Positions 25,641 through 37,044 of a DNA stretch of 64,000 nucleotides are shown in pieces (the first letter of the stretch is position 1; each line of letters opens with the position of its first letter). The notes beneath the pieces are model-generated. The model was not told the DNA's origin, did no database searches, and saw only the letters and a list, made by a program, of their open reading frames with translations. The DNA comes from Saururus chinensis. Its lineage: Eukaryota; Streptophyta; Magnoliopsida; Piperales; Saururaceae. The position numbers and the translations under genes were made by a program. The stretch is taken from positions 23,332,685-23,396,684 of the forward strand of contig CP141140.1 in NCBI GenBank assembly GCA_035235625.1, given 5' to 3'.

Positions 25641-26819
25641 CCTTCAAAATTTTCTTCAAAATCAGCCCTTAAATAGTTAGACTATCATTATTCATTTAAC
25701 TTGAGCATGTTTTTATGCAAATTAGTTCATTTTGAAAAATTAAGTGGAGCTATTAATGTGTTACAAAGGGAGTACATTGGAACAACTATTTTACAATGAA
25801 CATTCATTTAATCAAGAGTTCATTAATATTCACATAACTAATCAATATTTTATGAGTATGACATTTTGTAACAAAAAATGCTTTGTTTACCTTAACTGTT
25901 AATATGTCAAGTAATACGTATTACAGATCCACAAATGTAAGAAGTGGGCCCCAAAAATCAACAGTTTGCATATGATATGATGAAGTAACTTCTTCATATA
26001 AAAAATTTACATCTATGTAGAATTAATCTTTTGCAAATATTAGCAATAGCTACTAGCCAAACACATCTATTTCTCAATAATTCACAGCACCAAAACACTT
26101 GGAAAAATTAGATTTTTCAATTAAGTTTATTAGATAAATATAGTTTCGCTTCTATAACCAATGAATTACGAACATGTATCAAAAGAAATAAATGTCTACA
26201 TATTTCTAGTTGAAACCCTCTTTCACTCATTGTTACCCCAATTCCTAGCTCTCCATAATTGGAACCCCCAGTGAATTATGATTCAAATTTCCAAGTTTGA
26301 TTAAATAAGTGAGTATGTACGAGTTAAATGAGTCTCGTTTGTATGTTATTGGACTCATGCACATCAGCGTGAGCCCAGGTTTTGTGGGCCATCAGATTCG
26401 ATTCGATGACTGCCAACATGAGCACAAGCTCATATTAATTGCTTCCTTAATAAATTAGCAAAAAATAACTAGTAAGTTTTTCCCACCACCCAATAGGTAA
26501 TGACAACTTTTTATTAGCATTCTAAATCCTTCAAAGTTTTTTTATTTTTACCAACACATACTATTTAATTACAAGGATGTCATTATTTATGTGTCTCATG
26601 TTTGTCAATGAAAAAAGTACCCTTCTTTGCCTCTATCTTCTTTTTCCTTTTGGGAGATTCAACACATTGTAATTCTATTGTTGTGGCTCCGATAGTTGCA
26701 ATCTATGGGGATCAAGGTATTCTTCCTTGGCAGTTAAAATTAGACCTATGCAAATGGGAAAGGTCATGTGTGGCACCAAAAGGCCATGATGCTCTTCAAC
26801 TCCTTACACTTTATTTTCA
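25641..26819. other. Unassigned DNA
   Basis: A Stowaway-like right end, 'agctattaatgtgttacaaagggagta', closes at about 25772 without a clear left partner. The frame 26602-26823 starts with a hydrophobic stretch, but I cannot link it to a family or to further exons. Confidence 0.3.
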
Positions 26820-27240
26820 CTAACAACCCACCTAAACATACTCCAAAACCTCTCCTTCCTAGCCTCACCCTTCTGGGCATGACCCCACCACTAGCACCTC
26901 CTCCTCTCTATTTTTCTCCTCCCCATCCTCCTTCTCTGCATCTGATAGGGTTGGCTATGCTCTGGTCGTGTACATTACTGCAAAAGTTGTAACATTTTTG
27001 CCCATTCTTTTTCTGACTATGCCAAAACATGCCTGATTATGACCTTCATTAATTTTAGTGCATGTTATAGCTCCATTAAAAACACTTTTAACATGAGACC
27101 ATTGAAATTTTTATTTTTATTTTTACAAGATTCATTATTAAAAATTGAAACCATAAACATCTTCAATTAATTAAAATCACATATGAGTTTTAATTTTACT
27201 TGATTCTGATCTTTCTCCAACCCCAAACAAAACTGCCATT
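26820..27240. repeat. Half of a foldback repeat (relative of 30015-30960)
   Basis: A TC-rich stretch (26850-26940) followed by AT-rich DNA with 'aaaccataaacatcttcaat' and 'gagttttaattttactt'. These parts match, in the same order, the left arm of the foldback element at 30050-30430. Only one arm is visible here. Confidence 0.45.
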
Positions 27241-28185
27241 ATTGGTAACTTGACCCTTGATCATTTAAAATTTCCCATGTGCGTAGATCTAATTTGACAT
27301 TCTTTAATATTTGTACACATTTTTGTCAATATGCAAGATCTCAGGTCTACTTTTTCAAATCCTCAAAGATTAAGGGTTGCTTGTGTATTAAATTTTTTTA
27401 GAAACAAAAGTAGAAATAGAAGCGGAATTTTTCAATAATTCACTACCAAATCAAAATTATGTTTGGTAATATAATTTTTTAAAATAAATTCGGATGTCAT
27501 GTCAAACTCATTTTTAAAACTTAAAACTAATATAATTCTCTCTCCTGAATTCAGATATGCACTTTCTTGGTACTATTGCGCGCCTATATTCAAGCTCTAT
27601 CAAACAAGATCTCATAATGGTAGATAATTTTAAACTTTTAGTAGTCCTCACTTATACAGCATGCTTCTTGAGACTCAAATAGATATAAGAGATAACTATT
27701 AAAAAATAATAAAATATATAATTCCAAAACTGAGGTTAGGAGCCGGAACTAACGGAATTACCTCAAGAGGTGATTTAATCATTCCGACAAATTTCGGTTC
27801 AAAATAGTTTAGAATCAACTTTTAGGCAAATTTTTTAATTTCACCCACCTTTTATGCACAAACATGATTCTAATAATTCAGACTAGAATTGGGGTGGAGT
27901 TAATAGAAATTAAACATCCAAACAGCCCCTAGTCTCCATATCGTTTAAATAACTTTTTCCTAACATCTTTTAAAAAGTACTCTTTCAACTAACTATTTCT
28001 ACTAGTCATGCATAGTTAAGTTGTATATAATATATACACCAATGATAAGCAAAACTTAGAGAGGATATTTATGATTGGATAAAATAAGTAGAATTTTAAT
28101 TACAAAGAAGATCTTGTAATTTGGTGAAAAGGTTTTTTCCCTCATGAAACTCATACAAATTTATCATAAAATGACTAATAATTTA
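27241..28185. other. Unassigned AT-rich DNA
   Basis: No gene or element recognised. Confidence 0.4.
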
Positions 28186-28389
28186 CTATTCCCTATGTCC
28201 TATATTAATAGTTATATTTAAAAAAATGGTAATTTCAATTGAATGGTGAACCCCACATCTAAAAGAATGAAAAATAAGTTTGTGATACTTTTTTTTAAGT
28301 ACACAACTACTTAAATTTAACAAAATGGAGCTATTAATATGTAACAAACTTTTTACCCAAATAAAGCTATTAATTTAGGACAGAGGGAG
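28186..28389. mobile_element. Stowaway-like MITE, diverged
   Basis: Begins CTATTCCCTATGTCCTATAT and ends 'aatttaggacagagggag', flanked by TA on each side. The subterminal 'attaatagttat' / 'aaagctattaattt' pair matches the family of the element at 36666-36769, and the length is 204 bp. Confidence 0.75.
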
Positions 28390-30014
28390 TATTAGATTAA
28401 GTTAGGTAATTTATGTGTTTAATATTTTAAAATTTAACGTAATATTCATATCAAGGATGAGATGGCTGTACCTCTGTGTAATAGAGGGCACGCATAAAAC
28501 TTTCTAAAGTAACCACAATATGATTAAAAATTTTAGGGACATTTACAGTAAAAAAATGTATTACTTACAAATATAATTATTAAATTTTAGGGGTTTGACC
28601 TAGCCTGGACATGGATGGCCACAACTTGGCATAGCTTGGCCTGCATCCCAACTGCCAAGGCCGCCAAGAAGAGGAGAAAACAGTAGCAAGGGGAGGCTAA
28701 AACCGTGATGAGGAGGCTCCATAGGCAAAGGTAAGTTGGAGTGCAAGGGCGACAGTAGGCATTGCCAATGGTAATGTCTATTGGTAGCCATAACAGAAGA
28801 GGTAGAGGAAGTGTGAAGAAGGAAAAAGAAGGAAGGGAAGGGGAAATATAAGGGAAGGGGTAGTTTTGATATTTAGATAAAAGTTGGCAGGGGTGAGTGA
28901 TTTACGGTGTCTATATATGTAATTCAAAAAATTGAAAGTTATGTCAAGGAAAATTAAGAGGAGTGCATGAATTTTTTTTAATCTTATTATTCATGAAAGA
29001 CAAATTGGCGTAAAAACTCAGCTCCTACTAGAATATTTAATTAGAAATCTAATAAAAATAGAAATAATGAACTGACTAAATACTTCAAGCTCCACCTCAC
29101 TTGGAGCTGCCGGATCTCCTAATAAGCACAATTAGTTCATTTTATTGGTAGTTGGACAAGTTATTTATTGGAGAGATAAGGTGGATTAGAGTTGGATGAT
29201 AAATGCTTCGGTAACCAGAAAGAAAGGCCCTACAACGGAAAGTAGCCAATGATTGAACAAAGAAAGGAATCCCCAAGCTATGACTATACGACACTGATTA
29301 GATGGCAACGAACTTTCTGCATTTGGCTACCCTTCCACATTCAACTAGTACATGCTCTATCTCACACATTCACGAGAAAAGAAAGTTAAGATGCGGTAGG
29401 GGGCGACCAAGAGCTCGAGCTTATTAAATCGGTGAAGCAAACTCCTCTAGTAAGTAGCATAATGCTCTTCATAACTTTTGCCTTATTTACTCTTATTGTC
29501 GGGAATCATGGTTTGAAATATAATGGCTTTTGAATTGGATCATCCTTACAGCTAGAAATTAGACATTTTTCAAAGGTTCGAAGTTTTGGACACAGTATAT
29601 CATATGATAATGTCCTTGTCTACTGCCATGTTTTATCCGAGTATGTATATATCTGTTTGTCTTTTTATATCAGGGTTTTTTAATACTTAAATATTTTAAA
29701 ATATATTATGAAGGCTCAATATAAACAGTGTCAGAATAATATACCTATGTGACCATAAATGGGAATATCAAATAATTTTTTTAACCTATAGTAATTGTCT
29801 CATTTCAAAAAAATAGTTGTCCTAATTGTCCTATTTTCTATTTGCCTACTAACTAGAAAGCTTCTAACATACATCTTCCCACAGTAAGAGGATTATGAAA
29901 ATCTAAGTAAAAAAAATATCAACAAATTTTGCTTGAGGATTTGCTCAAAAAAGATTTTAGGATTATCAAAATGCTCAAAATCTCGACAAATTTTGTGTAA
30001 TGCTAAAGCTAGAA
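28390..30014. other. Unassigned DNA
   Basis: A GC-richer patch at 28600-28800 gives an open frame on the minus strand without similarity to known proteins. The rest is AT-rich with no repeat ends that I can match. Confidence 0.35.
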
Positions 30015-30960
30015 CTGCACATATGTGAATTGCCTCACATGTGCTAGCACAGGGCTCAAGTAACCCCCTTCCTTTTCTTCAACCTGATGTTTATTTTCCA
30101 AGAGACCCTACTCCCCTAAGCTCCGGCTTTGGCTCCCCTTGCTTCCATTTTCTTTTCCTCCCCTCCTTCTTCTATTCCTCCTCCTCCGCTTTCTCCTCTC
30201 CTACTCCTCCACTTCCCCTCTCCTTTATACCCTCTATCTTCCCCCTCTGTCTCCTCCTTCCTGGAATCTAATGGGATATGCCAAAAATTTAGGCATGGAG
30301 CTATTTAAAAAATATCATGTTTTGTCTTTATAAACTTCAATCTTAAAAAATAAATTCATAAACACCATCAACTAGTTAAAAAGAAGAATGAAATTTCTTT
30401 TTATTTGATTATGAGCTTCAAAATGGCATGCCATCAATTTTTCGGCACCGGTTTAAACCCAAACAATCAATCGCCAAATTGTGAGCTATCTCCATAGTAG
30501 GCTATCAGCAGAGGAGAAGGAGGAGGTTGCTAATGCTAGAAATGGAGCCTGCTACAAAAATTGTCAGTTTTTAGTAGTAGACAATTTATACTCGTTGTAA
30601 AAATTGGTAATTAGCAATTTTAAGTTCAAAATCTAAGTAAAAGTAAAACTCATTCTTCTTTTCAAGTAATTAATAGTGTTTATGGGTGATTAGAACTTAC
30701 AAAGATATAAAATAATATTAATTTTTAAATGACATCATAACTAGATTGCGGTGAAACCCGCCAAATTTTGCAAAGGAGGAAGAAGAGGAGGAGGCGAGGT
30801 GGAGGGGAAGGAGAAAAAGGTGGAGGGGGAGCCAAAGGTAGGTGGGAACTAGAGCTAAAGCTGGAGGGGAGGAAGATCCCTAAGAAATAGGCATTGGATT
30901 GAAAATAGGGAGAGGGGGGTATTTGATTCTTTTATTGACACGTGTAGCATATGACATATT
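30015..30960. mobile_element. Foldback element with long inverted arms
   Basis: The left arm (about 30015-30430: TC-rich, then 'aataaattcataaacaccat' and 'aaaaagaagaatgaaattt') is repeated in inverse order and complement in the right arm (about 30560-30960: 'aaactcattcttcttttc', 'gtttatgggtg', then GA-rich). Arms of 350-400 bp around a short core suggest a Mutator-like or other foldback DNA element without coding capacity. Outer ends 'acatatgtgaattgcctcac' and 'acacgtgtagcatatgac' are partly complementary. No target duplication was confirmed. Confidence 0.6.
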
Positions 30961-32700
30961 TATAAGTCTAATATAAGGATTCCATAAACCTTGGACACAT
31001 TTTGAACATTTTAGTACTTTTCTTAAAGCATGTTTTAGACAAATTATTATTTTATTTTTGTTGGTCTTAAAAAAGTGTTAAATTAATTACAATATTTTTT
31101 TCTCATGGTTTAAGGTACTTCTCACATTTTATAAAATTTATATTTTTTACAAACAAAAAAATTCTAATTTTTACAAATAAAACAATTAATGTGCAACAGA
31201 GGAAATAATAAAGTATGAACATGCCCGAGCCCGATTGTATTTCTCTTGTGCAACCATGATCTTATACACGGATACGGGTAAGGGCTGAAGTCCACCCGTC
31301 CGTTTAGCAGCCCCATCTATGGCCGGCTAGATTTATACTATAGTTCTCTCTGGCAAACGATTCTCCTTTTGCCTCCAATATAGAGTTGATAACCAACCAC
31401 TGTGTGTTAGCAAGTGATTAATGAAGCATTTGGGAGGTTAGGCAATACGAATGAATCAATATACTCTATCAACAGGTGAGTGACCAGTATACTATTTACA
31501 TCAACAGCTTATATTAATCCTGCCAATTAACTATTTAGATTGATATATTGAGACCCCACCTGTGCCATACACTTTCTCTTAAGTGTATTTTAACACTGTT
31601 TATACTATTTATTCTCTTAGGATTTGCAAGTTCTCTTCTTTTTCTCTGGTACTACTAAAGTCTATTCTCATAGCCATCATTCGGTATCACACTTATAGTT
31701 CAAACTTAACTTCAACAAGGGACTCCATAGGAGTGCTAAAAATTGACTGACTTATTCTCCGGTGGCTTGGGTCCCAGTGAGAACTGACCAACCATTTTTT
31801 CTTCTATGTCCTAATCTCGACTTTCATGGGAAAAAATCTTCTTTTCAAACATTAATTATCTAAGATCTTGAACACAAGTCCGTGCTCCACAATGTTCGCC
31901 CTAGCGCATGGGGTTGGGTGGAACTTCAGCTGTAGACTTTTGCTACAAACCATAAGTAAAAGCAAATGCGCTGATAGGCAACGGTGACTAAGTTCTAAAG
32001 GAAAAGGTTGCCATAAGAGAACTTTTTTCAACATTTGTTGTTCCAATACTATACCACTTGTGGTTTTAAACACTACACGATTTCACATGGGTGCATTCCC
32101 AAGGAAAGAGGTAAGGGAAGAATTTTTCATATTCTCCCAATCACAATGAGGCCTTCCTAAATTACGTATGGGTGTGCTAGCGTGTGGACTGTCGATATAT
32201 ATCATTGATGAACGGCTCCATGCATAATAAACTAAGGCTCATTATCGGTGAGAAGCAGGTCCTAAGCATAATTCTATTTGAACAGTGTACCATTCACAAC
32301 AGTTCAATATTTTTATCACAAGTTTAACCACTGGTTGAAGCTATATAGAAACCTAATAATACTTTTGTCTCCACATCATAAGCCATTACCGGTATGCAAA
32401 GTGAACTGTACAGAAAACGTATCCAAATTAGAGAGCCCTTTGAAGAGGGTATCTAATACTATAAGTATCCAACAGTATAAAGACAGATCAATGTCAAGTA
32501 CACAGCTATTTGGTAAAAAGTTCGCTAATGCTTTTTTGAAGAAGATATAAAAAAATGTGGAAACCAGCTCCATCAATAGATCTATCATATATGATGGTAA
32601 GTGGCTTGAAATCCGGTGGTCTCCACCACCATTACTTTATGGGCTTTCATCTCTCCTTTCATCACCAACTTTTTCCATCCGTCATCCCTCTCATGTGATA
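30961..32700. other. Unassigned DNA upstream of MIR164
   Basis: No coding exon or repeat end recognised. Part of this stretch may be promoter of the MIR164 gene. Open frames at 31852-32073 (minus) and 32278-32550 (plus) lack family resemblance. Confidence 0.35.
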
Positions 32701-32742
32701 ACTAAGGACAGAAGTGGAGATGGGAGATGGCACTTTCTCCCT

Positions 32743-32749
32743 TATAAAT
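32743..32749 (+). promoter_or_regulatory. TATA box of the MIR164 gene
   Basis: TATAAAT in the context 'cccttataaatggaag', about 100 bp upstream of the mature miR164. MicroRNA genes are transcribed by RNA polymerase II and commonly have such a TATA box; the start of transcription would then lie near 32775. The position is suggestive but unproven. Confidence 0.55.
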
Positions 32750-32830
32750 GGAAGCTAAGATGGGTAGGATGACAGAACGGGAGAAGAGCCTCTTTTTGAG
32801 GTTGCAAAAGTTGCTGCTTCTCTGAGAGGC

Positions 32831-33161
32831 AAAGGTGGGCTGTGCAAGATGGAGAAGCAGGGCACGTGCATTACCTTCTAACACCGTTCTCAACCCTCTC
32901 TCCCACTTCATCTCTTTGCTCCACTCCTCTTTCCTCTCATCCTTGTCTGTCTCAGAGAAAAGACAGATGAACATTTCAGCTCTTTATTTTCTCTCTCGGT
33001 CTCTCCTTTTCTGTCTGCTTCATATCCAGGTAAGAACTAAATCAGAGTCTGGCGTCTGCCCTATCTCTCTCTCTCTCTCTCTAAATATTATCTGTTGAGA
33101 GCTCACAAGGTTAGTTCTTCATGTGCCATTCTTCTCCATCATGCGCATCCCCAACCATTTT
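32831..33161 (+). ncRNA. MIR164: MIR164 microRNA precursor hairpin
   Basis: Primary microRNA encoding miR164, which guides cleavage of NAC transcription factor mRNAs (the CUC1/CUC2, NAC1 and ORE1 class) that control organ boundaries, lateral roots and ageing. The 5' arm holds an exact 21-nt match to the miR164a/b sequence (starts TGGAGAAGCAGG, 32850-32870). The 3' arm holds the partner strand (CATGTGCCATTC..., 33120-33140). By hand pairing, 18 of 21 positions pair (one G-U) with three mismatches, and the strands leave the 2-nt 3' overhang of a Dicer product. Pairing continues below: 'ggtggg...tgca' at 32834-32845 against 'gcgcatccccaacc' at 33143-33156. The loop of about 249 nt is long and contains a CT microsatellite and a good 5' splice site. 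I am confident of the family, less of the precursor ends. Confidence 0.93.
33064..33082 (+). repeat. CT microsatellite in the MIR164 loop
   Basis: About nine CT units within the terminal loop of the MIR164 hairpin. The loop is not part of the mature duplex, so length changes should be tolerated. Confidence 0.85.
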
Positions 33162-34315
33162 TTTCACCAGTATCAGTGGCAGTAGAGCAGCGGACAAGTT
33201 CATGATCCTTTCTACTTGGTAAGTACAACTTTAGGCTTCAATGAATTAGCTGTCTATATGTTGTATCTGCAGGTAGTTATTTGCGATGGACGATTAGGGG
33301 TACTATTTGCAAGAGGACGTCTTTGATTGTTAAATGTCGTTGAGTACGTCAAATTGAGTGACATACATTCACGAAGGCAGACGAGATTAGACAATGATAT
33401 ATTTCATCTCACAAGTCCCAAATGAGTGAGTTTTGGATCCACTCTGCCGACAATGATGAGGGTGCTTGCCTTAAGCCACTTAGCCGGAAAGCATAATTTG
33501 CCTTGTCAAATAGAAAGAACAAGCATCAGTGCTGGCATCTCTCTTTCTCTACACTATATATGGACAAGAATCTAGCAGACTTAGCTCAGATATTTCAGAA
33601 ATGGATCCCTCAGACAAGTCAAAGATCAATTACAGTAAAATTTGTGGCCTTGGGCTGGCTACCAGAGCATCAATCTCCTCTCTCCTTGCAAAAGGCAAAC
33701 CCATGTTCATCAAACCCATAAGATAGCCAATAATCTTCTCCCTCGTTAACAATATGCCGCCATTTTCCTTATCTTTCTGATGTAATCAACCAGGATCTTT
33801 TCCCTGGACAAAGCCTAGCCATCAGGATTAAGCTATTGATTGTATCCTAAAATATTTTGTTAGGCTAATTTGAACTCAGGAAATTGAATTTCCACTCACA
33901 AGATGAGAAATCGTCTGGCCAGGCTTGTCTTTCAGATACCAATTTCTATGGGAGTGCAGGTAGGTTGAGCCAAGATTGCCGGCCCATGATGACACAGTAC
34001 CTGGATATTAGCGGCACAACATAAATGAGAACCAACATGGAAACTTTTTTTTTTAAAAAAAAACTGACGTCTGCTCCCGTGAGCAGACTTTATCAAGGTC
34101 TGATAACTTTGTAAATTACCTATAAAGTCTACATAATTTATATTTTTGAACACATTTACCCGTATTTACCTTTCTATTCTTTTCTTCTTCCCTCTTATTT
34201 TTTCCTTCTTTCTTAGTTTTTCTTCCGTTCATCCATCTAAATCGAAGCTCCCTTTTCTTTATCTGTATAGATCTTTACTCCATGTTTCATGCCTCATTCT
34301 CTCCTGTCTCCCTGA
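33162..34315 (+). other. Probable 3' part of the MIR164 transcript, then unassigned DNA
   Basis: Contains 5' splice-site-like 'ttggtaagta' (33218-33227) and 3' splice-site-like 'ttgtatctgcag' (33261-33272), so the primary transcript may be spliced downstream of the hairpin. No protein exon is recognisable. A T/A run lies at 34027-34043. Confidence 0.35.
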
Positions 34316-34755
34316 ACGTCCACAGCAGCTCTAGTGCCTCCTCCACTGCACCCTCTACCCTTGACCATAAGTCCCTCATTGCCGCCTCCATCACCCCTTC
34401 ATCCTCGACAAATGCCTCCTCCCCAAAGACAACCTAGCGGACACCACCAAGGACATCATCAACATTAGTCTCACTACCCCTATTAGAGTCGGTTGCTGGC
34501 CCCTCCCCATCTTCCCCAACTTCAGCTAGATCTGGAGTTTCGCCGCACCAGCACCACCCCCGTCTCCTTCTTCTCCTTCTTTGTCTCCCTCTCAGCCCAC
34601 AACAGCTCTAGCGCCTCTTCGATGGCTCCACCACACACACTTCCCTTGTCCACAAGCCTCTCATAGTCGCCTCCGCCACCCCCTTTACCCTCGACAAGAG
34701 CCTTCTCGCCAACGATACCCATTTTTCACCATCGCCACCAAGAACCCTCATAATA
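34316..34755. repeat. Imperfect duplication in a pyrimidine-rich segment
   Basis: About 34320-34470 and 34603-34750 share, in order, 'acagcagctctagtgcctcc' / 'acaacagctctagcgcctct', 'cataagtccctcatt' / 'cacaagcctctcata', 'gccgcctccatcacccc' / 'gcctccgccacccc', 'cctcgacaa' and 'caccaccaagga' / 'cgccaccaagaa'. A decayed coding sequence or transposon remnant is possible; I cannot name it. Confidence 0.6.
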
Positions 34756-35704
34756 AAGATAGTAGATATTTACTCTATTTGTATATAAAAAAGTGAGTAA
34801 ATATCTATGGTTTCCACTATCATTCCCTTCAGGTTCTGAGTGTCAGAGACCAAATATAGTAAATCACCCAAACAACTTTCCTCCTATTACAAAACTAGCA
34901 TTTAGGCCCCTACTTTGCTGGCGTCAAGCCCAATATCGGATAACAAGGGAGAAGAGGGTGGCCTCATGTAGGAGCCATGTTTGAGTGGGAAGGAAAGAGC
35001 ATAAAGAGAGGGATGATTTATGAAGGATGATTCGGGAGGGTTCAGAGAGTCAAAGGAATAGGGAGGAGGTGGAGGCGACATTGTATTAAGAAGGTGATGA
35101 CTGAGGTGAGGGAGTTAGGCAGCAAGCGTGGGATGAAAAAAATGATGTTTGCTCTAATGAGCAAAGAGGGAGGGTAGTGAGTTAAAAATTAAACATCAAT
35201 AAAGGTGCATTTTTGTCTGAATACAAATTTTGTGTAATGTCAGATTAATAAAAAAATTTGTAGTTAGTGCCTAAAATCCCTTTTCGATAACTTCCAAAAA
35301 ATTTAAAAAGGAACAAAGAGAGAATACATGGAAGACACCATAGACTAGCTACATTCAAAACACACATCCGGCTTACAACCTCCATTATGGCACAAAGGAA
35401 AGCCTAAACATTTGTCACAGAGTAGCATCCAAACCAATAGCAACATAATTGCAGTGAGCAAGGTTGCACGGGAGATGAGCACAAGAGAACACATATGCTG
35501 AAGGGGACCTCAAACTCCATAACTGCAAGAAATCTCCAAACTATTAGAATAAGTTGTTTTACAACACTAATAGAGAGACGGGCACCAAAGCCACCTAGAG
35601 ATAACCAAAGCATTGAGAATACATGTCATGAAAAGGGCCAATCCCCAATAGAAACTCGATCACGTACTCTACCTGGGGGAGATAACTAGTTGTCAAAATT
35701 GATT
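34756..35704. other. Unassigned DNA
   Basis: 'gatgtttgctctaatgagc' at about 35143 faces 'ctgacgtctgctcccgtgagcagac'-type words at about 34064-34088 across the duplicated segment, which could mark the ends of one larger repeat. No gene recognised. Confidence 0.3.
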
Positions 35705-36090
35705 GGCGCCACAAACCATTGCGAGGCAATGAAATGCACGCTCACCTTAGCAGAAAACCCCAACCATCATAGTCAAGGACTTCTACCCGCCTACTCAGAA
35801 AGGAGGTGGGGCACACACAAGAGGGAGGCTGCCCAGAAAATCGCCATCATCAATGATAGACCAACCACATTTGATGAAGGATGGGGGGAACAACGACCCA
35901 ATATAACAATAACCACAAACCGTTGCAAGCCAACGAAGAACACGCCAGTTGCAACAAAAGCAACTAGCCAACACACACTTGGACCACCGTATGCCCTCTC
36001 AAAGAGAGGATTGGGCATGCCCAAGAGGGAGGTCGTCCAAATAATCACTAATACAAACAAATGACCCACCACAACAATTGAAGGATGAAA
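35705..36090. repeat. Tandem duplication, about 190-200 bp, two diverged copies
   Basis: Copy 1 (about 35705-35885) and copy 2 (about 35915-36090) share, in order, 'gccacaaaccattgcgag' / 'aaccacaaaccgttgcaag', the 'ctactcagaaaggagg' / 'cctctcaaagagagg' block, 'acaagagggaggctgccca' / 'ccaagagggaggtcgtcca', 'atcatcaatga' / 'atcactaatac' and 'gatgaaggatgg' / 'attgaaggatga'. The open frames on both strands here follow from this duplication. Confidence 0.65.
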
Positions 36091-36665
36091 CTCCAATACA
36101 AAAAGTGAGATCCTTGATACAAAACCAAAGGCTTTACCAAATGTAAACACAACTAGTCGACAATAGAAGAGAAAGGCGGATGGAATAGGGGGGATGCTGA
36201 TTAGTCAAAGGGGAGAGGAGGCTAAGGGCTGAGGATTGTGGGAGGGAGAAAAAAAGAGAGAAGGCGAAACAAGAAGACATGGCAGATGGAGAGTAGGCGG
36301 AGGCTAGAAGAGGGAAAAAAGATAACACTTCTGCTTATGGAGGGTGAGAGGGAGTGGAATGGGAGAACGTCCGTCTCTAGGGGCAAGCTTTCGTATGTTT
36401 GGGAGGATGTCTGCTAGGACATCCTTCATTAATATGAAATATTCAAAGGTGCATGCGACGGTGCACACAATTGTGCACATCACATTTAATGTGTTAATGT
36501 GTGCTAGCATATGCACCGCCAATTTTCATAATCAATGATTCCTACTTGATGGACGATATCTTGCAGACACAAGGTAGGATAAACAACAACTCTTCCTTTT
36601 CTAGTATTCATGGAGGGGGCAAGGATCTCTTAGTTAACTTTTCTTACATATATTGATTTCATATA
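36091..36665. other. Unassigned DNA
   Basis: No gene or element recognised; purine-rich at 36160-36360. Confidence 0.35.
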
Positions 36666-36769
36666 CTCCCTCCATCCCGCATTAATAGCTCTATTTAATT
36701 TTTCAAAATAAACTAAAATTAGTTTATTATAAAAAACTAAATAGAGCTATTAATTTAGGACTAAGGGAG
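36666..36769. mobile_element. Stowaway MITE
   Basis: A 104-bp element starting CTCCCTCCATCCCGCATTAA and ending 'aatttaggactaagggag', flanked by TA on both sides. The interior forms an almost complete palindrome around 'aaaattagttta', as in classical Stowaway elements. Confidence 0.93.
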
Positions 36770-37044
36770 TATAATTAAATTTCCGATAAGAATACCTATT
36801 TACTCTTTAGAACTGACAATAACATTGAAGCCAACTTGAAAGTCTCAAAATGATCCCACATTATTATTGTATCATTTTTAATAGACCAGTGCCTGCGACG
36901 CCCCCTTAATTTATTGGCTGACATGGCAAGAAGTGATCAAATGAATGCTTGACACATAAGCTTCAAGTATAAATGAATGACACTTGTTATCAACAGCAAG
37001 AGACAATTTAATTAGTGTGTTTTTTTAAGTATACTTTCCATGTA

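Noticed and set aside
26602-26823. 73-codon frame with a hydrophobic N-terminus
   Set aside because: It might be a signal peptide, but no domain, partner exon or conserved motif is visible.
31342-31375. Minus-strand resemblance to miR399 ('ggcaaaaggagaatc')
   Set aside because: Several mismatches to the mature sequence and no complementary arm found nearby.
32770-32791. Resemblance to miR156 ('tgacagaacgggagaagagc')
   Set aside because: Too many differences from the mature miR156 and no partner strand; it lies in the MIR164 leader.
33603-33725. Short plus-strand frame starting MDPSDKSKINYSK
   Set aside because: About 40 residues, no recognised family and no convincing flanking exons.
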